This document shows, one piece after another, positions 24,734 through 33,352 of a DNA stretch of 64,000 bases (within the stretch, counting starts at the first letter, position 1; every line of letters begins with the position of its first letter). Origin of the DNA: an uncultured Bacillota bacterium (GTDB lineage: Bacteria; Bacillota; Clostridia; Christensenellales; QAND01); contig CAJJKN010000001.1 in NCBI GenBank assembly GCA_905188085.1, positions 62,001-126,000 of the forward strand, given 5' to 3'. The notes below the pieces were generated by a model. It had not been told where the DNA came from, searched no databases, and saw only the letters and a program-made list of their open reading frames with translations. The translations under genes were made by a program, and so were the position numbers.

Positions 24734-25369
24734 ATGCCAGTAAGCACGATCCGCCCTGTACAATGCAAGGGATGCGGATATAAACAAAGTATTTGGGATG
24801 TTCGGCTGATCAATGTACAGAAAAGCCCGAAGCTGAAAAATAAGCTGTTGCAGGGAAAACTGTTTCCCATGCGCTGCAAGCAATGCGGAGAAATTTTGGA
24901 ACAGGCGCAGCATTGCATCTATATGGATCCAAAGCAGGCGTTGTTTATAGAGCTGTGCGCGCCGGGGGAATCGCTCAAATTACCGGAAATAAAGGAAAAC
25001 CTGGCGCGGCATGGCGGGGGCACATTCAGGCTGGTGCGCACGGCGGAAGAATTGCAGGAAAAGATTCGCATTTTTGATTGCGAATTGGATGACCGCGTGG
25101 TGGAAGTGATCCGCGTATTGATGACAGCACAGCTGGAGGATCAATCGCCGGGGCTGATGGAAGGGCAGCCTGTATTTTCTGTAGATAAGGCGGGCCCGCA
25201 ATTGATTTGTGCATGCACGGATGAAAGCGAAAGGGTATGTCCGATTTCGAAGCCGTTGTATGAAAGAGTGCAGCGGCAATACTTAAAGAGCAAAGCGGCG
25301 CAGGAAGAAACGATGATTGTGGACAGTACATGGGTTTATCGGATTTTGGTACAGTCCGGGAAGGTGTGA
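24734..25369 (+). CDS. CpXC domain protein, first of a tandem pair
   Basis: 211 residues. Two cysteine pairs, CKGCG (near residue 10) and CKQCGE (near 48), flank a segment of strands as in the CpXC family, a Zn-ribbon-like N-terminal domain followed by a mixed alpha/beta C-terminal region. The C-terminal half contains DCELDDRVVEVIRVLM, which has a counterpart in the next protein (DVGLEDTVIELVKVF). Function of the family is unknown. ATG 24734 follows AGGAGG. Confidence 0.78.
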   Translation: MPVSTIRPVQCKGCGYKQSIWDVRLINVQKSPKLKNKLLQGKLFPMRCKQCGEILEQAQHCIYMDPKQALFIELCAPGESLKLPEIKENLARHGGGTFRLVRTAEELQEKIRIFDCELDDRVVEVIRVLMTAQLEDQSPGLMEGQPVFSVDKAGPQLICACTDESERVCPISKPLYERVQRQYLKSKAAQEETMIVDSTWVYRILVQSGKV

Positions 25370-25373
25370 AAAG

Positions 25374-25997
25374 ATGGAAGCAAAAACGGAGATGGGGGTT
25401 CGCTGCCCCCATTGCGGGCGCATACAGAAAGTGACGCGTTGGCGCCTGGTAAATTTGGAAACGGAGCCGTTGGCCAAATTGCGCGCCATGAAAGGGACGC
25501 TGCTTTCTGCCCCGTGCGAAAAATGCGGAGAGATGCTGCATTTTCGTTACGGCGTGATTGTATACGACCCGGCGCACAGGGCCATGGTATATCTTTGCCC
25601 GGAAGAAGAGGAGCAGGACAGCCAGACGCTGTCCGCCTTGCCACCGGAACAGGGATATAAGTTGCGCCTTGTGTATACCGAAGAAGAGCTGGCGGAAAAA
25701 CTGCAAATCTTTGATGTGGGGCTGGAGGATACGGTGATAGAGTTGGTGAAGGTGTTTTATTTTATGCAGTTTCACCAGATAAATCCGGAAGAGACGGTGG
25801 CGCAGGCTGTTTTTTCAGCCATGCAGGAGCCGTGTATTCAACTGCGCTGTAAAAGCGGGAAGCGCTTTGCTCTGCCGCTGAAAATGGATTACTATAAAAA
25901 GGTACAAGCACAGTATCAGGAGCGAATCTGGAGGAGAAGCGGGCCGGGGATGCAGCGGATAGATGCAGCCTGGGCCAGCGGCGTATTGGAACTATGA
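25374..25997 (+). CDS. CpXC domain protein, second of a tandem pair
   Basis: 207 residues, starting 4 bases after the previous stop. CPHCG (near residue 11) and CEKCGEMLHF (near 47) are the two cysteine pairs, and the shared architecture with the upstream protein shows a tandem duplication with strong divergence. The gene overlaps the amidohydrolase start (ATGA). Function unknown; pairing suggests the two proteins work together. Confidence 0.78.
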   Translation: MEAKTEMGVRCPHCGRIQKVTRWRLVNLETEPLAKLRAMKGTLLSAPCEKCGEMLHFRYGVIVYDPAHRAMVYLCPEEEEQDSQTLSALPPEQGYKLRLVYTEEELAEKLQIFDVGLEDTVIELVKVFYFMQFHQINPEETVAQAVFSAMQEPCIQLRCKSGKRFALPLKMDYYKKVQAQYQERIWRRSGPGMQRIDAAWASGVLEL

Positions 25998-26812
25998 AAG
26001 GAAAAATCATAGACGCACACCTGCATTTTTGGCCTGGGCAGGAATATTTTGATGAAATTGCCCTGGCCGCGGGGCATGAGAATACAAGTGAGCATCTGCA
26101 AAAAGCCTATGAGGAAAACAACATTGTCATGGGCATTGTGATGGGAAACGGAACGCTGGAAAAAGAGCGCCATGTATATCCGCCGTATTTACGGTATTGT
26201 ATCGGGTTGGACAGAAATTTTGTCAATACCTATGGGATAGACAGCGCGATAGAACAGGTGGCCTGGCATTTGGCACAGCCGGGCTGCGTGGGGCTAAAGC
26301 TGTATCCCGGCTATTGCCAAAGCTATGTTTCCGATCAGGCATATTTGCCTTATTATGAGCTGGCCAGGCGGATGAAAAAGCCGATTGCGATTCATACCGG
26401 TACCACGGCGGGCGCGGATGCTTGCTTAAAATACAGCCATCCGCTGACGGTGGACGAAGTGGCGATGTCGTATCCGGAGGTACAGTTTGTGCTTTGTCAT
26501 TTTGGAAGCCCCTGGGCGCAGGATGCGTCGGCAGTGATGGAGAAAAACCCCAACGTGGCGGCGGATTTATCCGGCCTGTTGGAGGGAAAGCCGGATTTAA
26601 AAACGCTGTTTGATACACAAGGAGCCTTTTTCGCCTATTTACGCATGTGGATGACCTATGTGGGCGATTTTGACCGTTTTATGTTCGGGACGGATTGGCC
26701 GCTTGTAAATTACAAAACCTATATTCGTTTTATCCAGCGGCTGGTGCCGGAAAAGGCCTGGCAAAAGGTGTTTTTTGAAAACGCGAATCGAATTTATCAG
26801 CTGAATTTATAA
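25994..26812 (+). CDS. Amidohydrolase family protein (Amidohydro_2, TIM barrel)
   Basis: 272 residues. The metal-binding start IIDAHLHFW (HxH), IAIHTGT (His on the middle strand), LCHFGSPW (His), and MFGTDWPLV (Asp) are the signature residues of the metal-dependent hydrolase/decarboxylase group. Substrate unknown. The start overlaps the CpXC2 stop by 4 bases, so it belongs to the same operon. A terminator follows. Confidence 0.88.
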   Translation: MKGKIIDAHLHFWPGQEYFDEIALAAGHENTSEHLQKAYEENNIVMGIVMGNGTLEKERHVYPPYLRYCIGLDRNFVNTYGIDSAIEQVAWHLAQPGCVGLKLYPGYCQSYVSDQAYLPYYELARRMKKPIAIHTGTTAGADACLKYSHPLTVDEVAMSYPEVQFVLCHFGSPWAQDASAVMEKNPNVAADLSGLLEGKPDLKTLFDTQGAFFAYLRMWMTYVGDFDRFMFGTDWPLVNYKTYIRFIQRLVPEKAWQKVFFENANRIYQLNL

Positions 26813-26841
26813 AAGCAGGGCAAAGAGGCCTTGCTTTTTTA
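26812..26841 (+). terminator. Terminator after the amidohydrolase gene
   Basis: AAAGCAGGG pairs with CCTTGCTTT (one G-U), followed by T6. Confidence 0.8.
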
Positions 26842-26842
26842 T

Positions 26843-26871
26843 TTGCAGAACGCACAACAAGGGATTATACT
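26843..26871 (+). promoter_or_regulatory. Promoter of the DUF362 gene
   Basis: TTGCAG (26843-26848) and TATACT (26866-26871) with exactly 17 bases between them. Confidence 0.7.
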
Positions 26872-26925
26872 GAGAACAGAGGGTATCTCCCAAAGGGAGG
26901 AAACAAACAACAAGGAGGGTATACG

Positions 26926-27795
26926 ATGGAAAAGTCCAAGGTGTATTTCACAAAGACGATTACGCCGGAAACGATGATCAAGATGTACGAAGTGTTGGGA
27001 AAAGCGCTGCCGGGAAAAGTGGCGGTAAAGCTGCATTCCGGAGAAGTGGGCAACCAAAACTTCATTCGCCCTGCGTTTATGAAGCCGATGGTAGACCATG
27101 TGAAGGGCACGATTACGGAATGCAACGTTGCGTATGACGGCAAGAGAAAAACAACCAAAGACCATTGGGAAACCATGAAGCTGCACGGCTGGACGGAAAT
27201 TGCGCCGGTAGACATTATGGATGAAGAAGGCCAGATGGAATTGCCGGTGAAAAACGGCAAGCGTATTCAGATAAACTATGTGGGCAGCCATTTGGCAAAC
27301 TATGATTCCATGCTGGTGTTGTCTCATTTCAAAGGCCATCCGATGGGCGGCTTTGGCGGCGCGCTGAAAAACATTTCCATTGGCGTAGCTTCCAGCTTTG
27401 GCAAAGCGTATATTCACGGCTCCGGCAAACCGGAAGAAATCTGGACGGGCGATCACGATTCGTTCTTGGAATCCATGGCGGATGCGGATAAATCCGTGGT
27501 GGATTATTTCAAGGGAAATATGGCGTTTGTCAGCGTGATGTGTAATATGTCGGTAGACTGTGACTGCTGTGCTATTGCGGAAGATCCGAAAATGGCGGAT
27601 ATCGGTATTCTTTCTTCGCTGGATCCGGTGGCGCTGGATCAGGCGTGCGTGGATCTGGTATATGCTTCCGAAGATCCGGGCAAAGGTGATTTGATTGAAC
27701 GGATGGAATCCCGCAACGGCATCCATACCGTGGAAGCGGCGGCAGCGCTTGGCGTGGGCAGCCGGGAATATGAATTGATAGACCTGGATGCATAA
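26926..27795 (+). CDS. DUF362 domain protein
   Basis: 289 residues. KVAVKLHSGEVGN near the start, LVLSHFKGHPMGGFGGALKN in the middle, and the C-terminal DIGILSSLDPVALDQACVDL are the conserved DUF362 segments. The run CNMSVDCDCC near residue 205 provides cysteines that in relatives bind an Fe-S cluster. Enzymatic role unknown. An AAGGAGG precedes the ATG; monocistronic. Confidence 0.9.
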   Translation: MEKSKVYFTKTITPETMIKMYEVLGKALPGKVAVKLHSGEVGNQNFIRPAFMKPMVDHVKGTITECNVAYDGKRKTTKDHWETMKLHGWTEIAPVDIMDEEGQMELPVKNGKRIQINYVGSHLANYDSMLVLSHFKGHPMGGFGGALKNISIGVASSFGKAYIHGSGKPEEIWTGDHDSFLESMADADKSVVDYFKGNMAFVSVMCNMSVDCDCCAIAEDPKMADIGILSSLDPVALDQACVDLVYASEDPGKGDLIERMESRNGIHTVEAAAALGVGSREYELIDLDA

Positions 27796-27812
27796 GCGAT
27801 ACGCAAAAAAGC

Positions 27813-27848
27813 AAAAAGGAGGATGCCGGCGGCACCCTCCTTTTTTTA
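27813..27848 (+). terminator. Terminator of the DUF362 gene
   Basis: AAAAAGGAGG and CCTCCTTTTT form the outer stem, with an inner GCCG/CGGC stem, and T7 follows. Confidence 0.92.
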
Positions 27849-27870
27849 TAGAAAAAAAGAGAAAGAAGGG

Positions 27871-28247
27871 ATAAAAATAAAAGCGGAAAAGCGATGGATA
27901 GTGGGAAAGCCTGTGGCGGTGGTGCACGGCGTAGAAACAAAAATTTGCAATGTGCAGGCGCTTTGGATTGGATGATGGATCTGATTTACACAACGGACTG
28001 CCGCTGCTTTGCGGTAAACAAAGCGCTGTTTTGTGAGGGTTTTTATACGCTTAAAACCGGGCTGGCGGGAGAGATTTTGCAGAAATTTATCAACTATGAA
28101 GTGAAAATGGCAGTATACGGCGATTTTTCACAAAACAAGAGCAAAGCATTGCGGGATTTTTTCTATGAGTGTAATCGCGGGAAGGACTTTTTCTTTGCGG
28201 AAAATGAAGAAAAAGCGATGGAGCATTTGGCAAAACAGGGTAAATAA
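27871..28247 (+). pseudogene. DUF4180 domain gene, apparently broken (no start codon, frameshift)
   Basis: The C-terminal 90 residues (FYTLKTGLAGEILQKF, ALRDFFYECNRGKDFF) are a clear DUF4180 domain and run to 28247. The N-terminal strands are present but in another frame: from 27871 one reads IKIKAEK...VAVVHGVETKICNVQAL before a stop at 27970. The frames join at 27958-27963, so one base is missing or two are extra. The 27871 codon where Met is expected is ATA. An ATG at 27894 opens the second frame but gives an unrelated N-terminus and has no ribosome binding site. Probably a pseudogene or a sequencing error. Confidence 0.65.
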
Positions 28248-28275
28248 AAAGAGCGCAGGGTTTCTGCGCTCTTTT
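28246..28275. terminator. Bidirectional terminator between DUF4180 and thiT
   Basis: AAAAGAGCGCAG pairs with CTGCGCTCTTTT around a GGTTT loop, with A/T runs on both sides, between convergent genes. Confidence 0.9.
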
Positions 28276-28279
28276 GCCA

Positions 28280-29122
28280 TTAAGCGGCGGGATTGGCCTC
28301 GTGTTTTAAGCGCAGCAGCGCATTATGCATACGAGGAATCATGACGATGACAATGCAAATGATAAATTCCGGCACAAGGTAGCTGGCGTTGTAGAGAAGC
28401 GAATACACCAGCGGAGATTGCCCGGCCGGCGCAAAATCCGCAAAATACAACACACCGGACAAAACATGGATGATAAAGCGAGCCGAGCAGCCCACGGCAA
28501 TGCCTAAAGGCAGTTGTTTATCTTTCCTAAACAGCCCGGCCAACCCTAAAACGGCAAAGGGAAGGATATAATCCAACAAAAACTGCATGGGATGAATGAC
28601 ATAGGCGCCTTGCACCAATTGCATTAAGCCGTCTAACATACCGGCGGCTATGCCGGGAACGGGGCCGTAGATCCAGGAGAAGATGAAGATGGGCAGCATG
28701 GAAGCAGGCGTGATGCTGCCGCCGTTGGACATGCGATAAAGCGTAAGGCAGGACAAAACAAAGGCCAGAGACACACAAAGCGCGCCGGTGGAAAGCATTT
28801 GGATGGTCCATTTTTGCCGGCGGAGCAGCAAAACGATACACGCAATGCCCAAAACGGCAATCACCGCGGACCAAAACAGCGGCGAATACAAAAACATGGC
28901 GGATGTGGAAGCGCCTTCCTCAGGCTGAATGGAGGGAAGAGCAAAGGCAAAAAGCACAACCAGCGCCGCCAGTAAGATGACGGCAACGGGCACAGCGGCA
29001 TTGGATTTTTTCTTTACGAGGAAAAAAGCCACCGCACTGACAACGACCAGCGCCCATAAAATCCAGGCCCAGGCCGGCAGGGAGATCAGGTTTTCCCAAA
29101 AGATTGAAAACCACATAAACAT
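28280..29122 (-). CDS. thiT: ThiT-type thiamine ECF transporter S component
   Basis: About 280 residues. An extra N-terminal block of three or four helices precedes the ThiT core, which has SNGGSITPASMLPIFIFSW and GPVPGIAAGMLDGLMQLVQG, the thiamine-binding segment of ThiT. It imports thiamine with the shared ECF module. Start: ATG 29122 or 29116 after AAAAGGAG (29122 has the shorter spacing). A TPP riboswitch with a terminator lies upstream. The extra N-terminal membrane block is longer than in classic ThiT (about 180-200 residues). Confidence 0.88.
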   Translation of the reverse strand: MFMWFSIFWENLISLPAWAWILWALVVVSAVAFFLVKKKSNAAVPVAVILLAALVVLFAFALPSIQPEEGASTSAMFLYSPLFWSAVIAVLGIACIVLLLRRQKWTIQMLSTGALCVSLAFVLSCLTLYRMSNGGSITPASMLPIFIFSWIYGPVPGIAAGMLDGLMQLVQGAYVIHPMQFLLDYILPFAVLGLAGLFRKDKQLPLGIAVGCSARFIIHVLSGVLYFADFAPAGQSPLVYSLLYNASYLVPEFIICIVIVMIPRMHNALLRLKHEANPAA

Positions 29123-29148
29123 ACAACTCCTTTTGACCGCTTTCCATG

Positions 29149-29174
29149 AAAAAACCCGCAAACTTTGTTGCGGG
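29149..29174 (-). terminator. Riboswitch terminator ahead of thiT
   Basis: CCCGCAA (29155-29161) pairs with TTGCGGG (29168-29174), and T6 follows on the minus strand. This is the OFF hairpin of the TPP riboswitch. Confidence 0.88.
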
Positions 29175-29204
29175 AAACGTGAACGCATGCATTTGATACG
29201 CGCG

Positions 29205-29287
29205 CCGCTTCCCTTCGTTGGCATGATCCAGACAGGTTCTAAGGGTTGGGCGAAAACGCCCCTCTCAGCCTTTTGGCTCCCCCAGCG
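29205..29287 (-). promoter_or_regulatory. TPP riboswitch (THI element)
   Basis: The minus strand carries the conserved GGGGGAGCC, GGCTGAGAGG, ACCCTTAGAACCTG and GGATCATGCC..CGAAGGGA segments of the thiamine pyrophosphate aptamer. A terminator follows 31 bases on, so TPP should switch thiT off at transcription. Confidence 0.95.
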
Positions 29288-29351
29288 GTATTATAAATAT
29301 TTTTGACAGTATTAAAGTATAAAAGCGGCGAAAGTGCTTGTCAAGAGAGGC

Positions 29352-29380
29352 TTGCAAGCGGGAAGGAAAGATTGTATAAT
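29352..29380 (+). promoter_or_regulatory. Promoter of proS
   Basis: TTGCAA (29352-29357) and TATAAT (29375-29380), 17-base spacer. It begins the T-box leader, only about 65 bases from the divergent riboswitch. Confidence 0.75.
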
Positions 29381-29386
29381 ACAAAA

Positions 29387-29633
29387 CAAGAAGGCAGAGA
29401 CCAAGACCCCGGTCTGCGCAACGCTTTTAGAGAGCCTGCCCTTGGCTGAAAGGCGGGCGTGTTTGCAGGATCGGTTCCCATCTTGCGAGCTTTGCAGCGA
29501 AAGCTGCCGCCGGCCGGGCGTTATCGGCAAAATGAGTGGGCAGTATGGCTGCCAAGTAAGGTGGTACCACGGAAGCGATGTCTTTCGTCCTTGCACAGAG
29601 GTGCGTGCGGGCGAAAGTCTTTTTTTATGCCCG
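29387..29633 (+). promoter_or_regulatory. T-box leader of proS
   Basis: The T-box core AAGTAAGGTGGTACCACGG lies at 29554-29572 and matches the antiterminator sequence that pairs with the tRNA acceptor end. Stem I lies at about 29390-29510 with the apical GGCTGAAAGG element. A terminator stem follows (about 29582-29620, TCTTTCGTCC with GGGCGAAAG, then T7). A CCC at 29477-29479 is the best candidate for the proline specifier codon, but the stem I fold was not computed. Confidence 0.9.
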
Positions 29634-29660
29634 GCGAAAAATGATTTGGAGGCGTATACA

Positions 29661-31115
29661 ATGGCAGGAAAGACGCAACAGGGGGCGTTTGTACAGGCGA
29701 TTACCCCCATGGATGAGAATTTTTCAAGATGGTATACCGACGTGGTGGTGCGGGCCGAGCTGATGGATTATTCCGAAGTGAAGGGCTGCATGGTCATTCG
29801 CCCGTATGGATATGGCATCTGGGAACTGATTCAGCATGAGATGGACCAAAGATTTAAGGCGACGGGGCATAAAAACGCTTATTTCCCGATGTTTATTCCG
29901 GAAAGCCTGCTGAAAAAAGAGGCAGAGCATGTGGAAGGGTTTGCCCCGGAAGTGGCCTGGGTAACCAAAGGCGGCAACGACGAACTGACAGAGCCGTTGG
30001 TGGTGCGGCCTACGAGCGAAACGATTATCTGCTCGATGTATGCAAAATGGGTGCAATCCTATCGCGATTTGCCGATGCTGCTTAACCAATGGTGTAATGT
30101 GGTGCGCTGGGAAAAGAGCACGCGCCCGTTTTTGAGGACGAGCGAATTTTTGTGGCAGGAAGGGCATACCGTGCATGCCACCTATGAAGACGCACAGGAA
30201 GAAACCATGCGGATGCTGGAAGTGTATCGCGATTTTGCTTATAATGTGTTGGCCATTCCTGTTTTAACCGGGCAAAAGACGGAAAAAGAAAAGTTTGCCG
30301 GCGCGCAGGACACCTACACCATGGAAGCGATTATGCATGATGGCCAGGCCTTGCAGATGGGCACCAGCCATAACCTGGGGCAGCATTTTGCCAAGGTGTT
30401 TGATATTCAATTTTTGGATAAGGACGGCCAGAGAAAATATGTATGGCAGACGAGCTGGGGTACGAGCACGCGCATGATCGGCGGCCTGATTATGGTGCAT
30501 GGCGATGACCGCGGGCTGAAGCTGCCGCCGAAGATCGCGCCGATTCAGGTGGTGATTGTGCCGGTGGCCATGCATAAAGAGGGCGTATTGGAAAAGGCCA
30601 ACGAATTGTTTGAAAGCCTGAAAGCGGCCGGCCTGCGCGTGGAGATGGACGACCGTGATCAATCCCCGGGATGGAAATTTAACGAATGGGAAATGCGCGG
30701 CGTGCCGGTACGGCTGGAAGTAGGCCCCCGCGATATTCAAAACAATCAGGTGATGTTGGCGCGGCGGGATACGCACGAAAAGACAGCGGCACCGATGGAA
30801 AACCTGGCGGATACGATCCAGACGCTGTTGCAGGATATTCATGATACGATGCTGAAAATGGCAACCGAGCACAGGGACGCGCATATTTTCCGCGCAGAGA
30901 GCATGCAGGAAATCTGCGACGCGGTGGACGTGAAAAAAGGCTTTGCGCTTTCTCCGTGGTGCGGAGACAGGGCGTGCGAAGAGCATGTGAAGGAAGAATA
31001 CGGCATAACGACCCGTTGTATGCCGTTTGAACTGCAGGGCCAGGAGGAAGGGCATGTATGCGCTTGCTGCGGCAAACCGGCGAAAAAGATGATCTATTGG
31101 GCACGAGCCTATTGA
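29661..31115 (+). CDS. proS: Prolyl-tRNA synthetase, type without editing insertion
   Basis: 484 residues of the eukaryote/archaeon-like class (about 480 residues, no INS editing domain). VRPTSETIICSMYAKW and FLRTSEFLWQEGHTVHAT are class II motifs 2 and neighbours, GTSTRMIGGLIMVHGDDRGL contains motif 3, and the C-terminal zinc-type domain has CGDRACEEH and CACCGKPAKK, ending in Tyr. It charges tRNA-Pro. A TTTGGAGG precedes the ATG. Control is by the T-box leader; a terminator follows. Confidence 0.97.
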   Translation: MAGKTQQGAFVQAITPMDENFSRWYTDVVVRAELMDYSEVKGCMVIRPYGYGIWELIQHEMDQRFKATGHKNAYFPMFIPESLLKKEAEHVEGFAPEVAWVTKGGNDELTEPLVVRPTSETIICSMYAKWVQSYRDLPMLLNQWCNVVRWEKSTRPFLRTSEFLWQEGHTVHATYEDAQEETMRMLEVYRDFAYNVLAIPVLTGQKTEKEKFAGAQDTYTMEAIMHDGQALQMGTSHNLGQHFAKVFDIQFLDKDGQRKYVWQTSWGTSTRMIGGLIMVHGDDRGLKLPPKIAPIQVVIVPVAMHKEGVLEKANELFESLKAAGLRVEMDDRDQSPGWKFNEWEMRGVPVRLEVGPRDIQNNQVMLARRDTHEKTAAPMENLADTIQTLLQDIHDTMLKMATEHRDAHIFRAESMQEICDAVDVKKGFALSPWCGDRACEEHVKEEYGITTRCMPFELQGQEEGHVCACCGKPAKKMIYWARAY

Positions 31116-31116
31116 G

Positions 31117-31147
31117 AAAAAGGGAAAGCAATTGCTTTCCCTTTTTT
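31117..31147 (+). terminator. Terminator of proS
   Basis: GGGAAAGCAA and TTGCTTTCCC form a perfect stem with A-run and T6. Confidence 0.92.
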
Positions 31148-31616
31148 GTTTGCGCTCTTTAGGGGAAAAAAGCAGGGCGGAGAATGAGAAGGTGGGATTT
31201 GGAGACAATGAAAGGCAATATCGGGCCCGGCCTTTTGCGGATTCAGCGTTTTTTTGAGGGAAGGGAAATAAACGGCAATGCAATGAAAAAGGCAGAGGCC
31301 GCCGAAGGGGATGATAGGGAAAATAAGCGAGAAAGCGATACGATCCTTGGCCGAAACGGGATAGAGAGCCGTTTGAAAGACAGGGAAATGTAACAGAAGG
31401 AAAAATTGAGAAGGCAGCCGAGGGGAGAAACCATGAAAGAACGGGACAAAGGCAGAGATAAAATGACCTGTATTATCAAGTAGAAAACGGGAAAAGAAAG
31501 ACAGGGAAAAAGCGTAGAATGTTTTGAAAAACAAACGGCTTGCATTTACTTTTGAGGAGTGCTTGGGATATAATATAGATTCTGGCAGAAAATAGAATCA
31601 ATGTTTATAAAATGGG
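31148..31616. other. Intergenic stretch before murJ, no convincing gene
   Basis: About 470 bases, strongly purine-rich on the plus strand. An open frame at 31184-31393 and a longer one on the opposite strand have no family similarity and no ribosome binding site. A 16-codon frame at 31433-31483 starts after GAGGGGAG but is too short to claim. A likely murJ promoter lies at 31545-31574 (TTTACT, 18 bases, TATAAT), followed by a short inverted repeat GATTCT/AGAATC near the transcription start. Confidence 0.6.
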
Positions 31617-31646
31617 TTGCATACAAATGTGTATGGGGGTGTTGGA

Positions 31647-33308
31647 TTGCCAAACACAGAGCAGACGGGGTTTGTGCCGAGAAGCGAATTGCGCGAGCAA
31701 AACGCCAAAGGCCATCCGGCGCGCCGGAGAAGGACACCGGTGCAAAAACAGCAAAGCCACGGAAGAAATCAACATAAAAACAGAACGGAGAAAGCTTCGC
31801 AGCACGCGCTGAAAACCACGATGGTGGTAACGCTGATCATTGCGGCCAGCAAGCTGCTCGGTTTTGTGCGTGAAATGGTGATGGCGGCCTATTTCGGGCG
31901 CGGGGTGGAAAGCGACGCATTTGTAACGGCGTACGGCATTTTCAGCATTATGACGCTTTTGTTTAGCGCGGGCATTGCCTCTACGTTTATTCCGATCTAC
32001 ACCAAAACCAGGCTGAAAGAGGGGCAATCGGCGGCGGATTGGTATGCCAGCAGGGTGGTAACGCTTTATTTTGTAGCAGGGCTGATCGGTTCGGCCTTGG
32101 CCTATATATTTGCGCCGGCCATCTGTTCTTTGATCTACCGGGCCGATGTGGGCGTTGAATTGACCATTCAGCTGACGCGAATGATGTATCCGTCGCTGGC
32201 GTTTTATGCGGTAACCGGGGTATTGTGCAATCTTTTGAACGCCAGGGAAAAATTTATCCCGGAGCAGCTTTTGGGCTTTGTGCTTTCGGCCTGCTTAATC
32301 AGCGCCATGGTGGCCTTTAAAGACATTCGCATGGTGGGCATGGCTGTTTCGGTAACGGGCGTTATGCAGCTGGTTATCTTGCTGCCGTTTTTGCGGGGGC
32401 AAATCCGGTTTCAGCCGCATTTAACGGTACGCGATCCTAAAATTCAGCGTACATTTTTGCTGGCGGTGCCGGCTTTGATCTCCATGGCGTTTGACGAAAT
32501 TAACCACCAGATAGACCGTATGATCGGCTCTTCGCTGGGGGTAGGGGTTGTGACGGCGCTGAGCAAATCCTATTCTCTGGTAACAACGGCGTTGGGGATT
32601 TTGATAGTGCCCATTACAACCATCACATTCAGCAGACTGAGCCGGATTGTGGCCAAAAGGAAGAAAAATGATTTTTGCCAGGCCGTGCGGGAGAGTATAG
32701 AGATCATTGCGCTGATTACGTTGCCGGTGATGGCGATGGCGATTGTGATGCAAAAAGACATCATTGCTGTGGCGTTTCAAAGGGGCGCGTTCAAAGCGGA
32801 GGATACGGCGTTTACCGCGCCGGTATTTGCCTGCTATATTGCGGGGCTGTTTTTCTTTGGCTTACGAAACTTTTTAAGCCGTGTGTTTTATTCTTTGCAG
32901 GATACAAGAACGCCGATGCGCGTGGGGATTGTCAGCGTTTGTATCAATATAGGGCTAAACCTAACGCTTTCCCGCGTGATAGGCGCCATGGGGCTGACCT
33001 TGGCTACCACAACCGCGGCCCTGGCAGGGGCAACGCTGCAATTGATTTTGCTCCATAAAAAAATGGGCAATATGGGATTGGGCAGCGTGATCGGCCAGCT
33101 GTTTAAGATCTTATTGTCGTTGGCGATTGCCACGGCGGGGATGATCGTTGTATTGAGCCTGTGCCCGGTGCACAGCGGAGAAACGCTGAACGGGATTTTG
33201 CGTTTGGGAATAGGAGCGATAAGCTTTTTGGCGGTATACCTGGGAGCAACGTTGGCGTGCGGGGTGCGAAGCACCAAGCGATTGTATCATATGATAACGG
33301 GCAGATAA
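31647..33308 (+). CDS. murJ: Lipid II flippase MurJ (MviN family)
   Basis: About 553 residues with 14 predicted helices. A long basic N-terminal tail (about 55 residues, rich in Gln, Arg and Lys) precedes the first helix. LLGFVREMVMAAYFGRG is the typical first loop, and VPALISMAFDEINHQIDRMI a family segment. It flips lipid II across the membrane. TTG 31647 has GGGGGTG at usable distance; TTG 31617 is also in frame. The basic tail is unusual in length. Confidence 0.9.
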   Translation: MPNTEQTGFVPRSELREQNAKGHPARRRRTPVQKQQSHGRNQHKNRTEKASQHALKTTMVVTLIIAASKLLGFVREMVMAAYFGRGVESDAFVTAYGIFSIMTLLFSAGIASTFIPIYTKTRLKEGQSAADWYASRVVTLYFVAGLIGSALAYIFAPAICSLIYRADVGVELTIQLTRMMYPSLAFYAVTGVLCNLLNAREKFIPEQLLGFVLSACLISAMVAFKDIRMVGMAVSVTGVMQLVILLPFLRGQIRFQPHLTVRDPKIQRTFLLAVPALISMAFDEINHQIDRMIGSSLGVGVVTALSKSYSLVTTALGILIVPITTITFSRLSRIVAKRKKNDFCQAVRESIEIIALITLPVMAMAIVMQKDIIAVAFQRGAFKAEDTAFTAPVFACYIAGLFFFGLRNFLSRVFYSLQDTRTPMRVGIVSVCINIGLNLTLSRVIGAMGLTLATTTAALAGATLQLILLHKKMGNMGLGSVIGQLFKILLSLAIATAGMIVVLSLCPVHSGETLNGILRLGIGAISFLAVYLGATLACGVRSTKRLYHMITGR

Positions 33309-33334
33309 AAAAGGACGCATAAGCGTCCTTTTTC
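33308..33334. terminator. Bidirectional terminator between murJ and the MerR gene
   Basis: AAAAAGGACGC and GCGTCCTTTTT form a perfect stem with a 4-base loop between convergent genes. Confidence 0.92.
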
Positions 33335-33352
33335 TTGGCTACGGGATAAAAA

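Noticed and set aside
26839..27993. 384-codon minus-strand frame over the DUF362 gene
   Set aside because: Antisense shadow; His-rich composition is the reverse of the real coding strand.
31184..31393. 69-codon open frame in the proS-murJ gap
   Set aside because: No ribosome binding site, no similarity, and composition typical of purine-rich spacer.
31109..31534. Opposite-strand 141-codon hydrophobic frame
   Set aside because: Mirror of purine-rich DNA; repeated Phe/Leu/Ser with no motif, and it overlaps the proS terminator.
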